Assembly: GCA_030018635.1 (NCBI GenBank)
Contig: JASEHU010000009.1
Location: 1 to 18,743 of the forward strand
DNA: 18,743 nucleotides
Direction: 5' to 3'
Source: a bacterium
GTDB taxonomy: Bacteria > UBA9089 > CG2-30-40-21 > SBAY01
Below, piece after piece: positions 1 through 6,721 of the stretch. Within the stretch, counting starts at the first letter, position 1. The number at the start of each line of letters is the position of its first letter. Below the pieces are notes generated by a model that worked only from the letters and a program-made list of their open reading frames with translations, was not told the origin of the DNA and ran no database searches. Made by a program: the position numbers and the translations under genes.

Positions 1-49
1 ATTCTGTATAAAAATTTGTTTATACCCATAAAATAAAATGTCACAGAGT
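1..49 (+). mobile_element. Terminal 49 bp of a MITE (second copy)
   Basis: Positions 1-49 are identical to 7016-7064, the right end of the 158-bp element at 6907-7064, ending ..TGTCACAGAGT. Both copies are followed by near-identical flanks (ACTACTA here, ACTATTA there). The copy is cut by the window edge and interrupts the minus-strand gene. Perfect identity over 49 bp suggests recent activity. Confidence 0.75.
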
Positions 50-1365
50 ACTACTAATTTTGATGAGTATTTTTTACTTATATCTGATAGATATTTAAGC
101 AACAGAGGTTTCTTGTCCAACGAACTTCTGTCAACAAGTTTTTCCAGTCTTTGCAAATTTTGTTGTGTCTTTCTTTCTGTTTGACGAATTTGTGTATTAA
201 ACCCCAAAAGAGAAAGGACATTTACGGTAAGTTGAACCACAGACTCAATAGTGCCGTAAAAAGTTAAGAGTGATCCAAGGCTTGTCAAAACTTTTAACCC
301 TCTTTTTTGTAAATCTATCCTCTTCATTTGATAAACTTCTGTAACAATCGTATCTGTAAAAATTAAGTGCGATTCATGTTCAAATTGGTTGAGTTCATTA
401 ATGTTTAATATGAGTTGTTCTGTATCAGTAATTTCCACCCTTTCCTTTGTCTTTTCCATCAGTTTATTATATTTCTCAACAAAACCACTATGAAGCAATG
501 TCTCACGCAACTCTACGATATCCTCAAAAGTTAGCAGATCTAAGATTTCTACAGGGAACAACTTTTGCGTTTTATCCTTTATAATTCTAAGAAATATTCT
601 GTAAAAAATCTCGTAATCAGATAGTTTGGTTTTTCTCTGAACAAGATCGGTAATACTGAAGTCAACGAGATTCTCCTGGGGTAATATACCTTCCGAATTA
701 ACAGCACGAGCCCCAGATAGGTAGTAAACAAAATCTGTGTAATCACATAATTGTGTCCAGAGAATTTTGTCTCCCGAAATTTTCGCTATGTTATATATTT
801 CCCTTCTTGAGGGGGATTCCAACTCACGTATACGAGAGATTACACCCTCAATGAGTGGTAGAGGCACGTTGGATAGATTAAAGCGCAATACAGACCTTTC
901 CTCTTCTAAATCTCGCAATAACCGTTGCTTAAACCATTTCGTAGTTAAATCCACATTCCAGCTAACTACTGTATCAACACAATTGGAAAGCAATGTGTTA
1001 ATTTCATCTTTATCGGCACTTAAATATCGTTCTCGTTCTTTAGATTCTTCGCGTTTGGCAAATAGAAAACCAGAGAAATTTTTGTATTTGGAAATAAGAG
1101 CTGGCAATATTATGCTTTTTTCTAAAGTAATAGGATTTTCTTTAATAAATTCTTGAGCGAGCTCTGATTCAAATAAATGCGATGTAGCAATAATTACCAC
1201 TCCTTTGATAAGACCAAGCAACTTGACTTTTCTTTCAAGGTTGCGTTTTATTTCTTCCACATCTTCCGATGTCCAAGCAACTTGAGAGTAAGAGATACGG
1301 TCAAATTCTGTGAAATAGGCCCTTGGTATTTTGAGGTCTATTGGGTCAATGAGCTTTATAGCCAT
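1..1365 (-). CDS. Uncharacterised protein, 3' end outside window and disrupted by MITE
   Basis: An uninterrupted minus-strand frame of 455 codons starts at the ATG at 1365-1363 and reaches the window edge with no stop. An AGGAG ribosome site lies just upstream (GAAAGGAGACT before ATG), which decides the start. The product begins MAIKLIDPIDLKIPRAYFTE. It is mostly helical and charged, with one hydrophobic stretch near residues 357-390 (a possible membrane segment) followed by a polar coiled-coil-like stretch (about 392-412, QIRQTERKTQQNLQRLEKL). I do not recognise a family. Codons from about residue 440 onward lie inside the repeat shared with 7016-7064, so the native protein was interrupted there and the last 16 residues are element-encoded. 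The gene sits immediately downstream of an attC-like site on the same strand, as a cassette gene would. The role is unknown; an accessory or defence function is only a guess from context. Confidence 0.8.
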   Translation of the reverse strand, partial: MAIKLIDPIDLKIPRAYFTEFDRISYSQVAWTSEDVEEIKRNLERKVKLLGLIKGVVIIATSHLFESELAQEFIKENPITLEKSIILPALISKYKNFSGFLFAKREESKERERYLSADKDEINTLLSNCVDTVVSWNVDLTTKWFKQRLLRDLEEERSVLRFNLSNVPLPLIEGVISRIRELESPSRREIYNIAKISGDKILWTQLCDYTDFVYYLSGARAVNSEGILPQENLVDFSITDLVQRKTKLSDYEIFYRIFLRIIKDKTQKLFPVEILDLLTFEDIVELRETLLHSGFVEKYNKLMEKTKERVEITDTEQLILNINELNQFEHESHLIFTDTIVTEVYQMKRIDLQKRGLKVLTSLGSLLTFYGTIESVVQLTVNVLSLLGFNTQIRQTERKTQQNLQRLEKLVDRSSLDKKPLLLKYLSDISKKYSSKLVVLCDILFYGYKQIFIQN

Positions 1366-1385
1366 AGTCTCCTTTCAAACATTTC

Positions 1386-1469
1386 ATCTAACGTTCCTGA
1401 TGTAAAAGAAATTTTGCGAAGCAAAATTTGGACGAAGAGAAACAAAGTCTTTTACATCATATTATCTGC
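1386..1469 (-). other. attC-like recombination site (site 1)
   Basis: Read on the minus strand: outer box AGATAAT (1467-1461), one nt, stem arm TGATGTAAAAG (1459-1449), an inner 9-bp hairpin AAATTTTGC-TTC-GCAAAATTT (1429-1409), stem arm CTTTTACATCA (1408-1398), spacer GGAAC, then box GTTAGAT (1392-1386). The 11-bp stem is perfect. The inner hairpin and flank CCAAATTTTGCTTCGCAAAA closely match the site at 9818-9910 on the plus strand, which fixes the orientation as minus. The outer arm GCAGATAA plus its extension to 1479 is complementary to the start of the cassette at 4174-4157. It resembles integron attC but has asymmetric spacers (1 and 5 nt) and a degenerate R'' box. Confidence 0.6.
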
Positions 1470-1479
1470 TGTTGCGGGC

Positions 1480-1759
1480 ATTTCTCTCTTACAACATAAC
1501 TATTAAACCGGATTTTCAAAGATAAAAATTGAGAGATCATAACTGCAAATTTTACAAATACTTATAAAAGCACAGTTGTAGCACCTAACTCATAAGAGAC
1601 ATTTTTTTGTAATTCCTTTATTTTAAGAAGGTTATAAAAAACAATTTGTTTCTAATTTTGAAAATTAGGTTAAATCCCAAATTCTAAATTCCATTTCTTT
1701 CCTTAATTACAGGTTAGTTGTCAGAACCATATCCCTCTTGAAATTGAATTATTTCCAAA
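1480..1759. other. 280-bp AT-rich spacer without a gene
   Basis: This lies between the stop of the FAD oxidoreductase and attC-like site 1, so it is the 3' untranslated tail of the putative cassette. No convincing ORF or RNA gene is visible on either strand. A small self-complementary word (CTAATTTTGAAAATTAG, near 1651-1667) could form a weak hairpin. I see nothing else in it. Confidence 0.6.
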
Positions 1760-2950
1760 TCATTGTATACCAAAAGTACTCAACCGCTGATTTTCTATCA
1801 TTGTTGTAATCTTATCAATTGGATCCCAGAGAAATTGGAATGGTCCAAGTTCATTTTTAATACTCCTAAAAGTTTTCTCACCTCGTAAAATTCTACAAAA
1901 AGCATTCCATGGACGCTCATGAGTTTTCATATATATATGGAATCTTCTCGAGAAACAATTAAATAAGTGCAAGCAAAGACGGGCAGAGAGTAATTCTGGC
2001 ATTAATTGAATATCAATAAGTTCTTCATACTTTGAGAGGTTATCACTTTTTTTATTTAGATAATCATATACTACTGAAGCCGCCATTTGGCTACTTATGA
2101 TAGCTTGAAAAATACCTTCTCCTGTAAAAGCATCGATCAATCCCGCAGCATCTCCAACTAACAAGCCTCTCTCTTTGCAAATGCTCATTTTTGGGGGTCT
2201 GAAAGGTAATAAATGGCCACGGAATGAATTGGTTTTTGAATTTAATAAATTAAGATATTCCCTAAATCTACTATAGTAGGATTTTAGCTCTCTACCAATT
2301 ATTATTGGTCCTCCTACTCCAACGGAAAATTGCTTCGCTTTAGGGAAGAGCCAAGCATAACCACTAGGAAGTGTACCCCAATCTAATCTTGCATAACCTT
2401 TTTGGTCAAAGAGGATTTTTTCATCAACAGTAATCTCACTTTGAATTCCCAAACTTCTGGGAACTCCCTGCATAAGATTTAAAGATTTTGCAACTATACT
2501 ATTTGCTCCATCTGCTCCTATTATAACTTGGCAAGACAATTCATAGTCTATAGTTGTCACTATAACTTGTTCTTTTGATATTTGTATTTCTGTAACTCGT
2601 TGTCCGTCTATTAATATAGCACCTTGTTCAATAGCTTTATTGACTAAAAAAGAATCAAAACGATCTCGCATAACACAATACATGAGAGGTTCATCTGATT
2701 TTCTATTAAACTCATCTTGGAATTGATGAGAAAATATCACACCATAAATTACATCCTCTACCACAGATGATATGTCAAAAGGAAGATACTTTGTGACCTT
2801 AAATTGAATAGATCCTCCACAAGTTTTATAACGGGGCAAAGTTTCTTTTTCAAGAATTAAAGGCTTCACACCTCTTTTCGCCAACTCATAGGCTGCTATT
2901 GCCCCAGCAGGACCGGATCCTACTATTATTACATCATATTGTTTTTGCAT
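1760..2950 (-). CDS. FAD-dependent oxidoreductase, geranylgeranyl-reductase family
   Basis: The 396-aa product has the hallmarks of the geranylgeranyl reductase/FixC branch of FAD oxidoreductases. The N-terminal dinucleotide-binding motif is VGSGPAGAIAA (residues 10-20) with the ribose-binding Glu at about 34. The CGG motif is at 44-46, GADGANS at 145-151, and the second FAD motif GDAAGLIDAFTGEGI at 266-280. A substrate-side YAWLFPK motif lies at 198-204. Family members reduce isoprenoid double bonds in archaeal-type lipids, chlorophyll side chains or quinones; the substrate here cannot be told. Length is normal. The start ATG follows AAGGTG, and the gene lies 31 bp after the membrane-protein gene on the same strand, so the two are probably co-transcribed. 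Both lie within one putative cassette, an unusual cargo. Confidence 0.88.
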   Translation of the reverse strand: MQKQYDVIIVGSGPAGAIAAYELAKRGVKPLILEKETLPRYKTCGGSIQFKVTKYLPFDISSVVEDVIYGVIFSHQFQDEFNRKSDEPLMYCVMRDRFDSFLVNKAIEQGAILIDGQRVTEIQISKEQVIVTTIDYELSCQVIIGADGANSIVAKSLNLMQGVPRSLGIQSEITVDEKILFDQKGYARLDWGTLPSGYAWLFPKAKQFSVGVGGPIIIGRELKSYYSRFREYLNLLNSKTNSFRGHLLPFRPPKMSICKERGLLVGDAAGLIDAFTGEGIFQAIISSQMAASVVYDYLNKKSDNLSKYEELIDIQLMPELLSARLCLHLFNCFSRRFHIYMKTHERPWNAFCRILRGEKTFRSIKNELGPFQFLWDPIDKITTMIENQRLSTFGIQ

Positions 2951-2981
2951 TTTTACACCTTATACTAACTAAAAATCTATA

Positions 2982-4133
2982 TCATTTAAATAAATCGCGT
3001 AGTTTTTGGAACACATCCATCATATCCGTCAATAGCGTAGGTTTACTGATAATAATGAGAAATAACGAGAATGCAAGCGATCCAATAAAGCGAAAACCAG
3101 AGAATACATCAATAGGCATGGTCTTACTACGCTGTATGCGATTAAAAATTTCTCCATATTTTTCAATTAGTGGAATATCTTTTTCTAAAGGGTAATCAGT
3201 TTTGAAACATAGTTCTTTAATATAACCCTCAATTTTTTGCAGTAATCCATTCTTTTCTCGAATAATTATCCTTCGCAAAGCCAATTGTGGGTAAAGAAAA
3301 TATATTGGTACTGTGATACAAAAGAATATTATAATTAGAGCAAATGCAGATTGATATGACAATGAATCTAAATTTAATGGAGGAATACGAGTTTGAGCCG
3401 TTAAGGAGAGATAAACAAAAGGAATTAACCAAAGTGTATTTTCTATGGTAAATAATGTTGCATAGAGAGACATTAACTTAGATAATTGAGCAATTCCGAC
3501 AGTCTGTCCAGGATTAAGAGGATTCAATTTTAGATTATTAAATTTTGTCAGTTTATAAATGAAGATACTTGAAGTTAAAGATAAGCACGCTCCAAGACCA
3601 GCTACTCCCGCACAAGGGAAACCTATAAGTATTGAATTATATACCTTCGAGACAAATGGAAGTGGAGGATAAAGGAAAAAGACAATTATTGCTCCCAAGA
3701 CGGAAAAGCTAAGGAAACTCCAAAGTTGAGATTTAGATTTATACATTAAGATAAATACTTTTTTTAAATCATCAATCTGTTTTTGGTTGGACAATATTGA
3801 TAAAAGATCACCAAATACCTGTATGTGTTTACACCATACATACCGCATAAACAATAAACCAAAAATAACGATCGAAATACTACTAATAAAGAACAACCAA
3901 AAATCTGGAAGGTAAGTAATGGTACCAGTAACTTTTGTTAGCCACCATGTCAGAAGTGAAATAACACCTATGATAATAGTTGCCTGTATGCTTATAGGAA
4001 CAGATGTAATCTTCTTAATTTTTCGGAAAATTTGTATATAGGGAGGAATAAATTCTTCTCTCAGTTTTATTTCAAAAGAACTTCTGTTATTACCTAAATA
4101 TTGTTGAGTCTTGACATTTTCTTTTTCTTCCAT
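2982..4133 (-). CDS. Polytopic membrane protein of unknown function
   Basis: The 383-aa product has a charged N-terminus followed by about seven hydrophobic segments (roughly residues 48-66, 76-98, 138-155, 168-194, 222-243, 262-281 and 345-363). A soluble charged stretch lies between the sixth and seventh (about 285-340), and the protein ends with a short amphipathic tail. I recognise no family motif. The start is supported by AGGAG about 8 nt before ATG. It is the first gene after the GC-rich attC-like region, about 40 bp inside the putative cassette start, and is followed by the FAD oxidoreductase after 31 bp. Co-transcription hints that it may act with the reductase at the membrane, but that is inference. 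Confidence 0.8.
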   Translation of the reverse strand: MEEKENVKTQQYLGNNRSSFEIKLREEFIPPYIQIFRKIKKITSVPISIQATIIIGVISLLTWWLTKVTGTITYLPDFWLFFISSISIVIFGLLFMRYVWCKHIQVFGDLLSILSNQKQIDDLKKVFILMYKSKSQLWSFLSFSVLGAIIVFFLYPPLPFVSKVYNSILIGFPCAGVAGLGACLSLTSSIFIYKLTKFNNLKLNPLNPGQTVGIAQLSKLMSLYATLFTIENTLWLIPFVYLSLTAQTRIPPLNLDSLSYQSAFALIIIFFCITVPIYFLYPQLALRRIIIREKNGLLQKIEGYIKELCFKTDYPLEKDIPLIEKYGEIFNRIQRSKTMPIDVFSGFRFIGSLAFSLFLIIISKPTLLTDMMDVFQKLRDLFK

Positions 4134-4156
4134 AACTAATATCTCCTATTTCACTC

Positions 4157-4336
4157 GCCCGCAATGGCAGATAACGGGGCGCGGGGTATGCGAAGTTGGA
4201 TGAACGAAAGCCAGAGGCTTTCGGCTCAGACAATTTCGCATACCCCGAGATAGGCGAAGTGCCTTTGGCACAAGCCTATCTCGGGGCGTCAGCCCCGCGC
4301 CCCGATAAGCAAAATGCCGAAGGCATTTTGCTTATC
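4157..4336 (-). repeat. GC-rich multi-branched inverted repeat with attC-like boundary (site 2)
   Basis: In otherwise AT-rich DNA, this block folds into a branched structure. The outer stem is CGGGGCGCGGGG (4175-4186) with CCCCGCGCCCCG (4293-4304). Branch one is GGGGTATGCGAA (4183-4194) with its complement at 4235-4246, containing an inner hairpin CGAAAGCC/GGCTTTCG (4205-4223). Branch two is CCCCGAGATAGGC (4243-4255) with 4274-4286, capped by GTGCC-TTT-GGCAC. A third, separate perfect 15-bp hairpin at 4304-4336 has the same 3-nt TTC loop (minus strand) as the other attC-like sites. Some arms overlap, so alternative folds compete. The minus-strand edge is GTTATCTGC, the start of the downstream cassette. 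It may be two fused attC-like sites. Confidence 0.55.
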
Positions 4337-4342
4337 TCGTTT

Positions 4343-4400
4343 ATATCCGCACTGCGTATATCCTTCCAATTTAGGGGTATATCTGCAGTATTGCGGATAT
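4343..4400 (-). promoter_or_regulatory. Four-copy 9-bp inverted-repeat cluster, candidate attI-like site
   Basis: The 9-mer ATATCCGCA or a one-base variant occurs four times as two inverted pairs. ATATCCGCA-1 nt-TGCGTATAT lies at 4343-4361. ATATCTGCA-4 nt-TGCGGATAT lies at 4380-4400. The whole is again an inverted repeat around 4371. It lies immediately 3' of the recombinase remnant and before the cassette region, the place a recombinase primary site would occupy. Paired inverted binding sites are typical of tyrosine recombinase core sites; the assignment is inference. Confidence 0.45.
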
Positions 4401-4425
4401 ACATCCTTTTTTCTGGATGAGATCT

Positions 4426-4790
4426 TCAATCTAAGATTAAATTATCCAATGGACTCTTTATTGTTCTTAAGTTCTTGCAGTCTTGAGAAAGACCTCATTG
4501 TAGTGGATATAAGCCTTTATTGTCTTTGGGCTGTATTTCCTTGAGACAAGTTCACGCCGTAAGTCTTCAAAATTTCCGTTTACCTGTATCTTATCTTTCA
4601 AAGGTTGCAACGCAGGATCAATATTTATCTTCTCTCCCTGAAACACCGCCACAATCTCTTCAACAATCCCATCTGAATCCGGAAAACTCCAATACTTTCC
4701 TTCAGGATGATATCTGTGCCCCTTGATAGATTTGACTTTTTCCACATAAGAAGGGTTATATGGAAAGGCAACTATTACTCTATTGGACAT
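4426..4790 (-). pseudogene. Tyrosine recombinase/integrase with internal deletion
   Basis: An open frame of 107 codons from ATG at 4790 (stop at 4467) encodes an N-terminal module (VIVAFPYNPSYVEKVKSIKG, then RYHPEGKYWSFP) and the beginning of a SAM-like core-binding domain (NFEDLRRELVSRKYSPKTIKAYIHYN). From memory this is the N-terminal arrangement of a group of phage/integron-like tyrosine recombinases common in environmental genomes. Directly after the premature stop, in another frame, the DNA encodes KNLRTIKSPLDNLILD followed by TGA (4428-4426), which matches the usual extreme C-terminus (..IKSPLDNL) of such enzymes. Thus an internal deletion has removed roughly 200 or more codons including every catalytic residue. 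The remnant cannot recombine DNA. The putative ribosome site touches the ATG, so the true start is uncertain. Confidence 0.72.
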
Positions 4791-4816
4791 TCCCTTCTTA
4801 ATCTCTAATAGCTTTC

Positions 4817-4845
4817 ATTATAACAAAGTCTCCAAATATTGTCAA
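4817..4845 (-). promoter_or_regulatory. Consensus sigma-70 promoter for the recombinase remnant and cassettes
   Basis: On the minus strand TTGACA (4845-4840), a 17-bp spacer and TATAAT (4822-4817) give a perfect consensus promoter about 27 bp before the recombinase ATG. With the catalytic region deleted, transcription would soon run into the same-strand cassette genes unless the intervening hairpins terminate it. Confidence 0.75.
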
Positions 4846-4910
4846 CTTCTTTCTTCAATTCCCAGAAATTCCCCAACTTTTAAATTACTGAGGTGGTTAA
4901 GGAAAGATAT

Positions 4911-4987
4911 GCCACAAAATCACCAAAACACAAAATTCCACAAAAGGAAATTTTAGTGAAATTTAGTACTTTTGTGTTTTTTGTGGC
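4911..4987. repeat. Imperfect hairpin of CACAAAA-type words
   Basis: The arm GCCACAAAATCACC.. (from 4911) pairs with ..GTGTTTTTTGTGGC (ending 4987), leaving an AT-rich centre. Flanking inverted words CCCCAACTT (about 4871) and AAGTTGGGG (about 5037) enlarge the structure. It belongs to the self-complementary intergenic repeats seen repeatedly in this window. Confidence 0.55.
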
Positions 4988-5063
4988 TAAAAATGTAATT
5001 TGCTGATACAGGAGACAATTCTGATTATTGCACCCAAGTTGGGGAAGTTCTGTTCAATACCTT

Positions 5064-5278
5064 TTATCGAATATGCTCCAAATAGGTTTTTTGAAAGAAG
5101 GCATCAGGTGTATCAACCACTTCCATATTACTATATTTCATTATCGTAGGTTTATCCAGGCAGCCAATGATATCAAGAAAGGTAGTTTTTCCGCTTCCTG
5201 AAGGGGCCCACAAATGGTTACAAAATCTCCCTCTTCAACCGTTAAACTTACCTCGTATATAATTATACTATAACTCAT
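5064..5278 (-). pseudogene. Frameshifted fragment of an ABC transporter ATPase
   Basis: The minus strand encodes SLTVEEGDFVTICGP and, after a shift of reading frame at about 5204, SGSGKTTFLDIIGCLDKPT. Together these form the Walker A region of a LolD/MacB-type ABC exporter ATPase (GPSGSGKTT). The first frame opens at ATG 5278; the second ends at TAA 5066-5064 after an unrelated tail (MKYSNMEVVDTPDAF..). The signature, Walker B and H-loop regions are absent, so only about 40 codons of the family are left. Two extra bases (or one missing) between GGGCCC and TCAGGAAGC cause the shift. It lies between two intergenic repeats, with no transporter partner nearby. This is a decayed remnant, not a gene. 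Confidence 0.75.
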
Positions 5279-5372
5279 TTCTTGCAACAATTTTTTTAAA
5301 AATTTTTTCGACCTGTGAAATAAGACTAAATAAAAGGCAATGAAGAATTTTTGGTTTATCTATAAATTTTTC

Positions 5373-5401
5373 TTGATAAATTGTTTTATGTATGTTATAA
5401 T
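5373..5401 (+). promoter_or_regulatory. Sigma-70-type promoter of yqeK
   Basis: TTGATA (5373-5378), a 17-bp spacer and TATAAT (5396-5401) lie 24 bp before the yqeK start. The predicted leader is very short, with AAAAGGTG (5416-5423) as ribosome site. Confidence 0.7.
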
Positions 5402-5424
5402 ATTTATGGTAGGGCAAAAGGTGA

Positions 5425-6027
5425 ATGATAGACATAGCACAAATTGAGCCAAAATTAAAAGAGATGCTTTCGGAAAATAGGTATAGTCATTGTCTTAATA
5501 CCCAGAAGATAGCCTCTTTTTTAGCCCAACATTATGTCGTTAATCCACAGAAGGTTAGAATAGCGGCACTATTACATGATTGTGCTAAGGATTTATCGGT
5601 AGAGTTGTCAGAAAATTACATAAGGAAATATGCGATTATTTTAGATGAAATAGAGAAAAACGAAAGCCGATTATGGCATGGACCGGTAGGATCTGTGTTA
5701 GCTAAGGAGAAATTTGGTATTGCTGATGAAGAGATTGGTCGAGCTATTAGAATCCATTCTACCCTGGATAAAAATGCCTCTACCCTGGAGAAGATAATTT
5801 ATGTCGCTGACTATATGGACTATAGGGAAAGTAAAGAGGATGAGCAATCTTATGAAAGGCTAAAAAATATTGCCATAACAGAACTTGATATAGTTACCTT
5901 CTGGATAATAAATTTCAAAATGCTGGATATTCTAAAATATCACGGGGTTATTCATCCAAGGTCAATAGAGGCAAGAAATGAACTTGTCCATAAGTTAAAG
6001 GATAAGATGAAATATTACGATATATAA
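5425..6027 (+). CDS. yqeK: HD-domain nucleotidase YqeK, predicted diadenosine tetraphosphate hydrolase
   Basis: The 200-aa HD-superfamily protein matches the YqeK family, symmetrical Ap4A hydrolases that yield two ADP and are thought to clear alarmone-like dinucleotides in the cytoplasm. Metal ligands are visible in the expected order: H22 (YSHCLNTQKIA), H51-D52 (ALLHDCAKDLS), H85 (WHGPVGS), H111 (RIHSTL) and D129 (YVADYMD). Length is typical for the family. The start is supported by a ribosome site directly upstream and by the N-terminal alignment. The gene is normally found as nadD-yqeK-rsfS; nadD is not in the window, since accessory DNA occupies the upstream side, but rsfS follows after a 250-bp spacer filled by a long inverted repeat. 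Confidence 0.92.
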   Translation: MIDIAQIEPKLKEMLSENRYSHCLNTQKIASFLAQHYVVNPQKVRIAALLHDCAKDLSVELSENYIRKYAIILDEIEKNESRLWHGPVGSVLAKEKFGIADEEIGRAIRIHSTLDKNASTLEKIIYVADYMDYRESKEDEQSYERLKNIAITELDIVTFWIINFKMLDILKYHGVIHPRSIEARNELVHKLKDKMKYYDI

Positions 6028-6035
6028 ACAATTAA

Positions 6036-6246
6036 CAATTATCAATTATAGCAAGTATTAGTCAAAAGTTTACATAAAATAAAAGAGAAATTAGAAATTG
6101 GAAATTAGGGAGCTTAAATTTTCACACTTTCTCCAAACTTCTAATTTCCAATTTCAAATTTCAAGCCATCTTCAAAAGATAAAGAAATTTCGCCCAAAAA
6201 AAGATGTAAAGTTTTGGTTAATAACTGCTATAACAATTGATAATTG
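6036..6246. repeat. Nested long inverted repeat between yqeK and rsfS
   Basis: The inner stem pairs 6087-6108 with 6141-6162 at 21 of 22 bases (units of GAAATT). The outer arms CAATTATCAATTATAGC (6036-6052) and 6227-6246 pair with a 3-nt insertion. The whole spacer can therefore fold back on itself. It ends just before the rsfS ribosome site. It could terminate or attenuate transcription, or be a MITE-like relic; I cannot tell which. Confidence 0.65.
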
Positions 6247-6277
6247 AACATTGATAATTGATAAAGGAGTTGGTAAT

Positions 6278-6622
6278 TTGCCAAAAAAGTCGGCTAAAAA
6301 TCTCGCCTTACAATGTGCACAAGTAGCCTTAGATAAAAAGGCAAATGATGTTGTTGTCCTGGAAATGAAGGGCTTAACTGATATGACTGATTATTTTGTT
6401 ATCTGTAGTGGAACATCCGATGTGCAAGTTCGGGCTATTGCTAATGGAATAGATGAATTATTGACTAAAGAAAAGATAAAGATTCACCATATCGAAGGAT
6501 ATAAAGAGGCGACCTGGACATTAATAGATTTATTTGATGTGGTGGTGCATATATTTTATGAAGAAACGCGAAAATTTTATGATTTAGAAACCTTGTGGGC
6601 AGATGCAAAGGTAATCAGATAA
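6278..6622 (+). CDS. rsfS: Ribosomal silencing factor RsfS
   Basis: RsfS (Iojap/DUF143 family) binds ribosomal protein uL14 and blocks joining of the ribosomal subunits under nutrient limitation. The family core is visible: KKANDVVVLEMKGLTDMTDYFVICSGTSDVQVRAIANGIDE, then HHIEGYKEATWTLIDLFDVVVHIFYEETRKFYDLETLWADA. I place the start at TTG 6278 because AAAGGAG (6263-6269) sits 8 nt before it; the upstream in-frame TTG at 6251 would put that ribosome site inside the coding region and add nine residues not usual for the family. This gives 114 aa, the normal length. tRNA-Ala begins 11 bp after the stop, so they may share a transcript. Confidence 0.92.
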   Translation: MPKKSAKNLALQCAQVALDKKANDVVVLEMKGLTDMTDYFVICSGTSDVQVRAIANGIDELLTKEKIKIHHIEGYKEATWTLIDLFDVVVHIFYEETRKFYDLETLWADAKVIR

Positions 6623-6633
6623 CCGATTTTCGT

Positions 6634-6708
6634 GGGGGTGTGGCGCAGAGGGAGCGCGCTTCCTTGGCATGGAAGAGGACAGGGGTTCAATTCCCCTCAC
6701 CTCCACCA
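6634..6708 (+). tRNA. tRNA-Ala (anticodon GGC), CCA encoded
   Basis: A complete cloverleaf is present: acceptor GGGGGTG/CACCTCC including the G3-U70 wobble pair that identifies alanine tRNA, D stem GCGC/GCGC with loop AGAGGGA, anticodon stem CTTCC/GGAAG with loop TTGGCAT (anticodon GGC), T stem AGGGG/CCCCT with loop TTCAATT, discriminator A and encoded CCA. Accessory DNA starts directly after its 3' end. Confidence 0.96.
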
Positions 6709-6721
6709 AATAAAATGCAGA

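Larger units (their letters stand above)
1392..4174 (-). mobile_element. Putative gene cassette: membrane protein + FAD oxidoreductase
   Basis: On the minus strand the segment opens with TTATCTGCCATTGCGGGC (4174-4157) and, just before the stem of attC-like site 1, carries the inverted form of TTATCTGCTGTTGCGGGC (1462-1479). The match is 16/18, with the two mismatches adjacent. Joined ends would extend the site 1 hairpin by 8 bp, a 2-nt mismatch and 8 bp more, exactly the pattern seen for the cassette at 7312-9902. It holds two minus-strand genes in tandem. The boundaries assume cleavage G|TT in the R' box, as in integrons; that is inference. Confidence 0.5.

Noticed and set aside
767..1506. 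Two plus-strand ORFs of 129 and 109 codons
   Set aside because: They lie opposite the 455-codon minus-strand frame and the attC-like site, lack ribosome sites and have no protein-like composition.
4196..4544. Two plus-strand ORFs over the branched repeat
   Set aside because: They read through perfect inverted repeats and the recombinase remnant on the other strand; coding is very unlikely.
6251..6277. Upstream TTG start for rsfS
   Set aside because: The strong ribosome site AAAGGAG lies inside that extension and is correctly spaced for TTG 6278.
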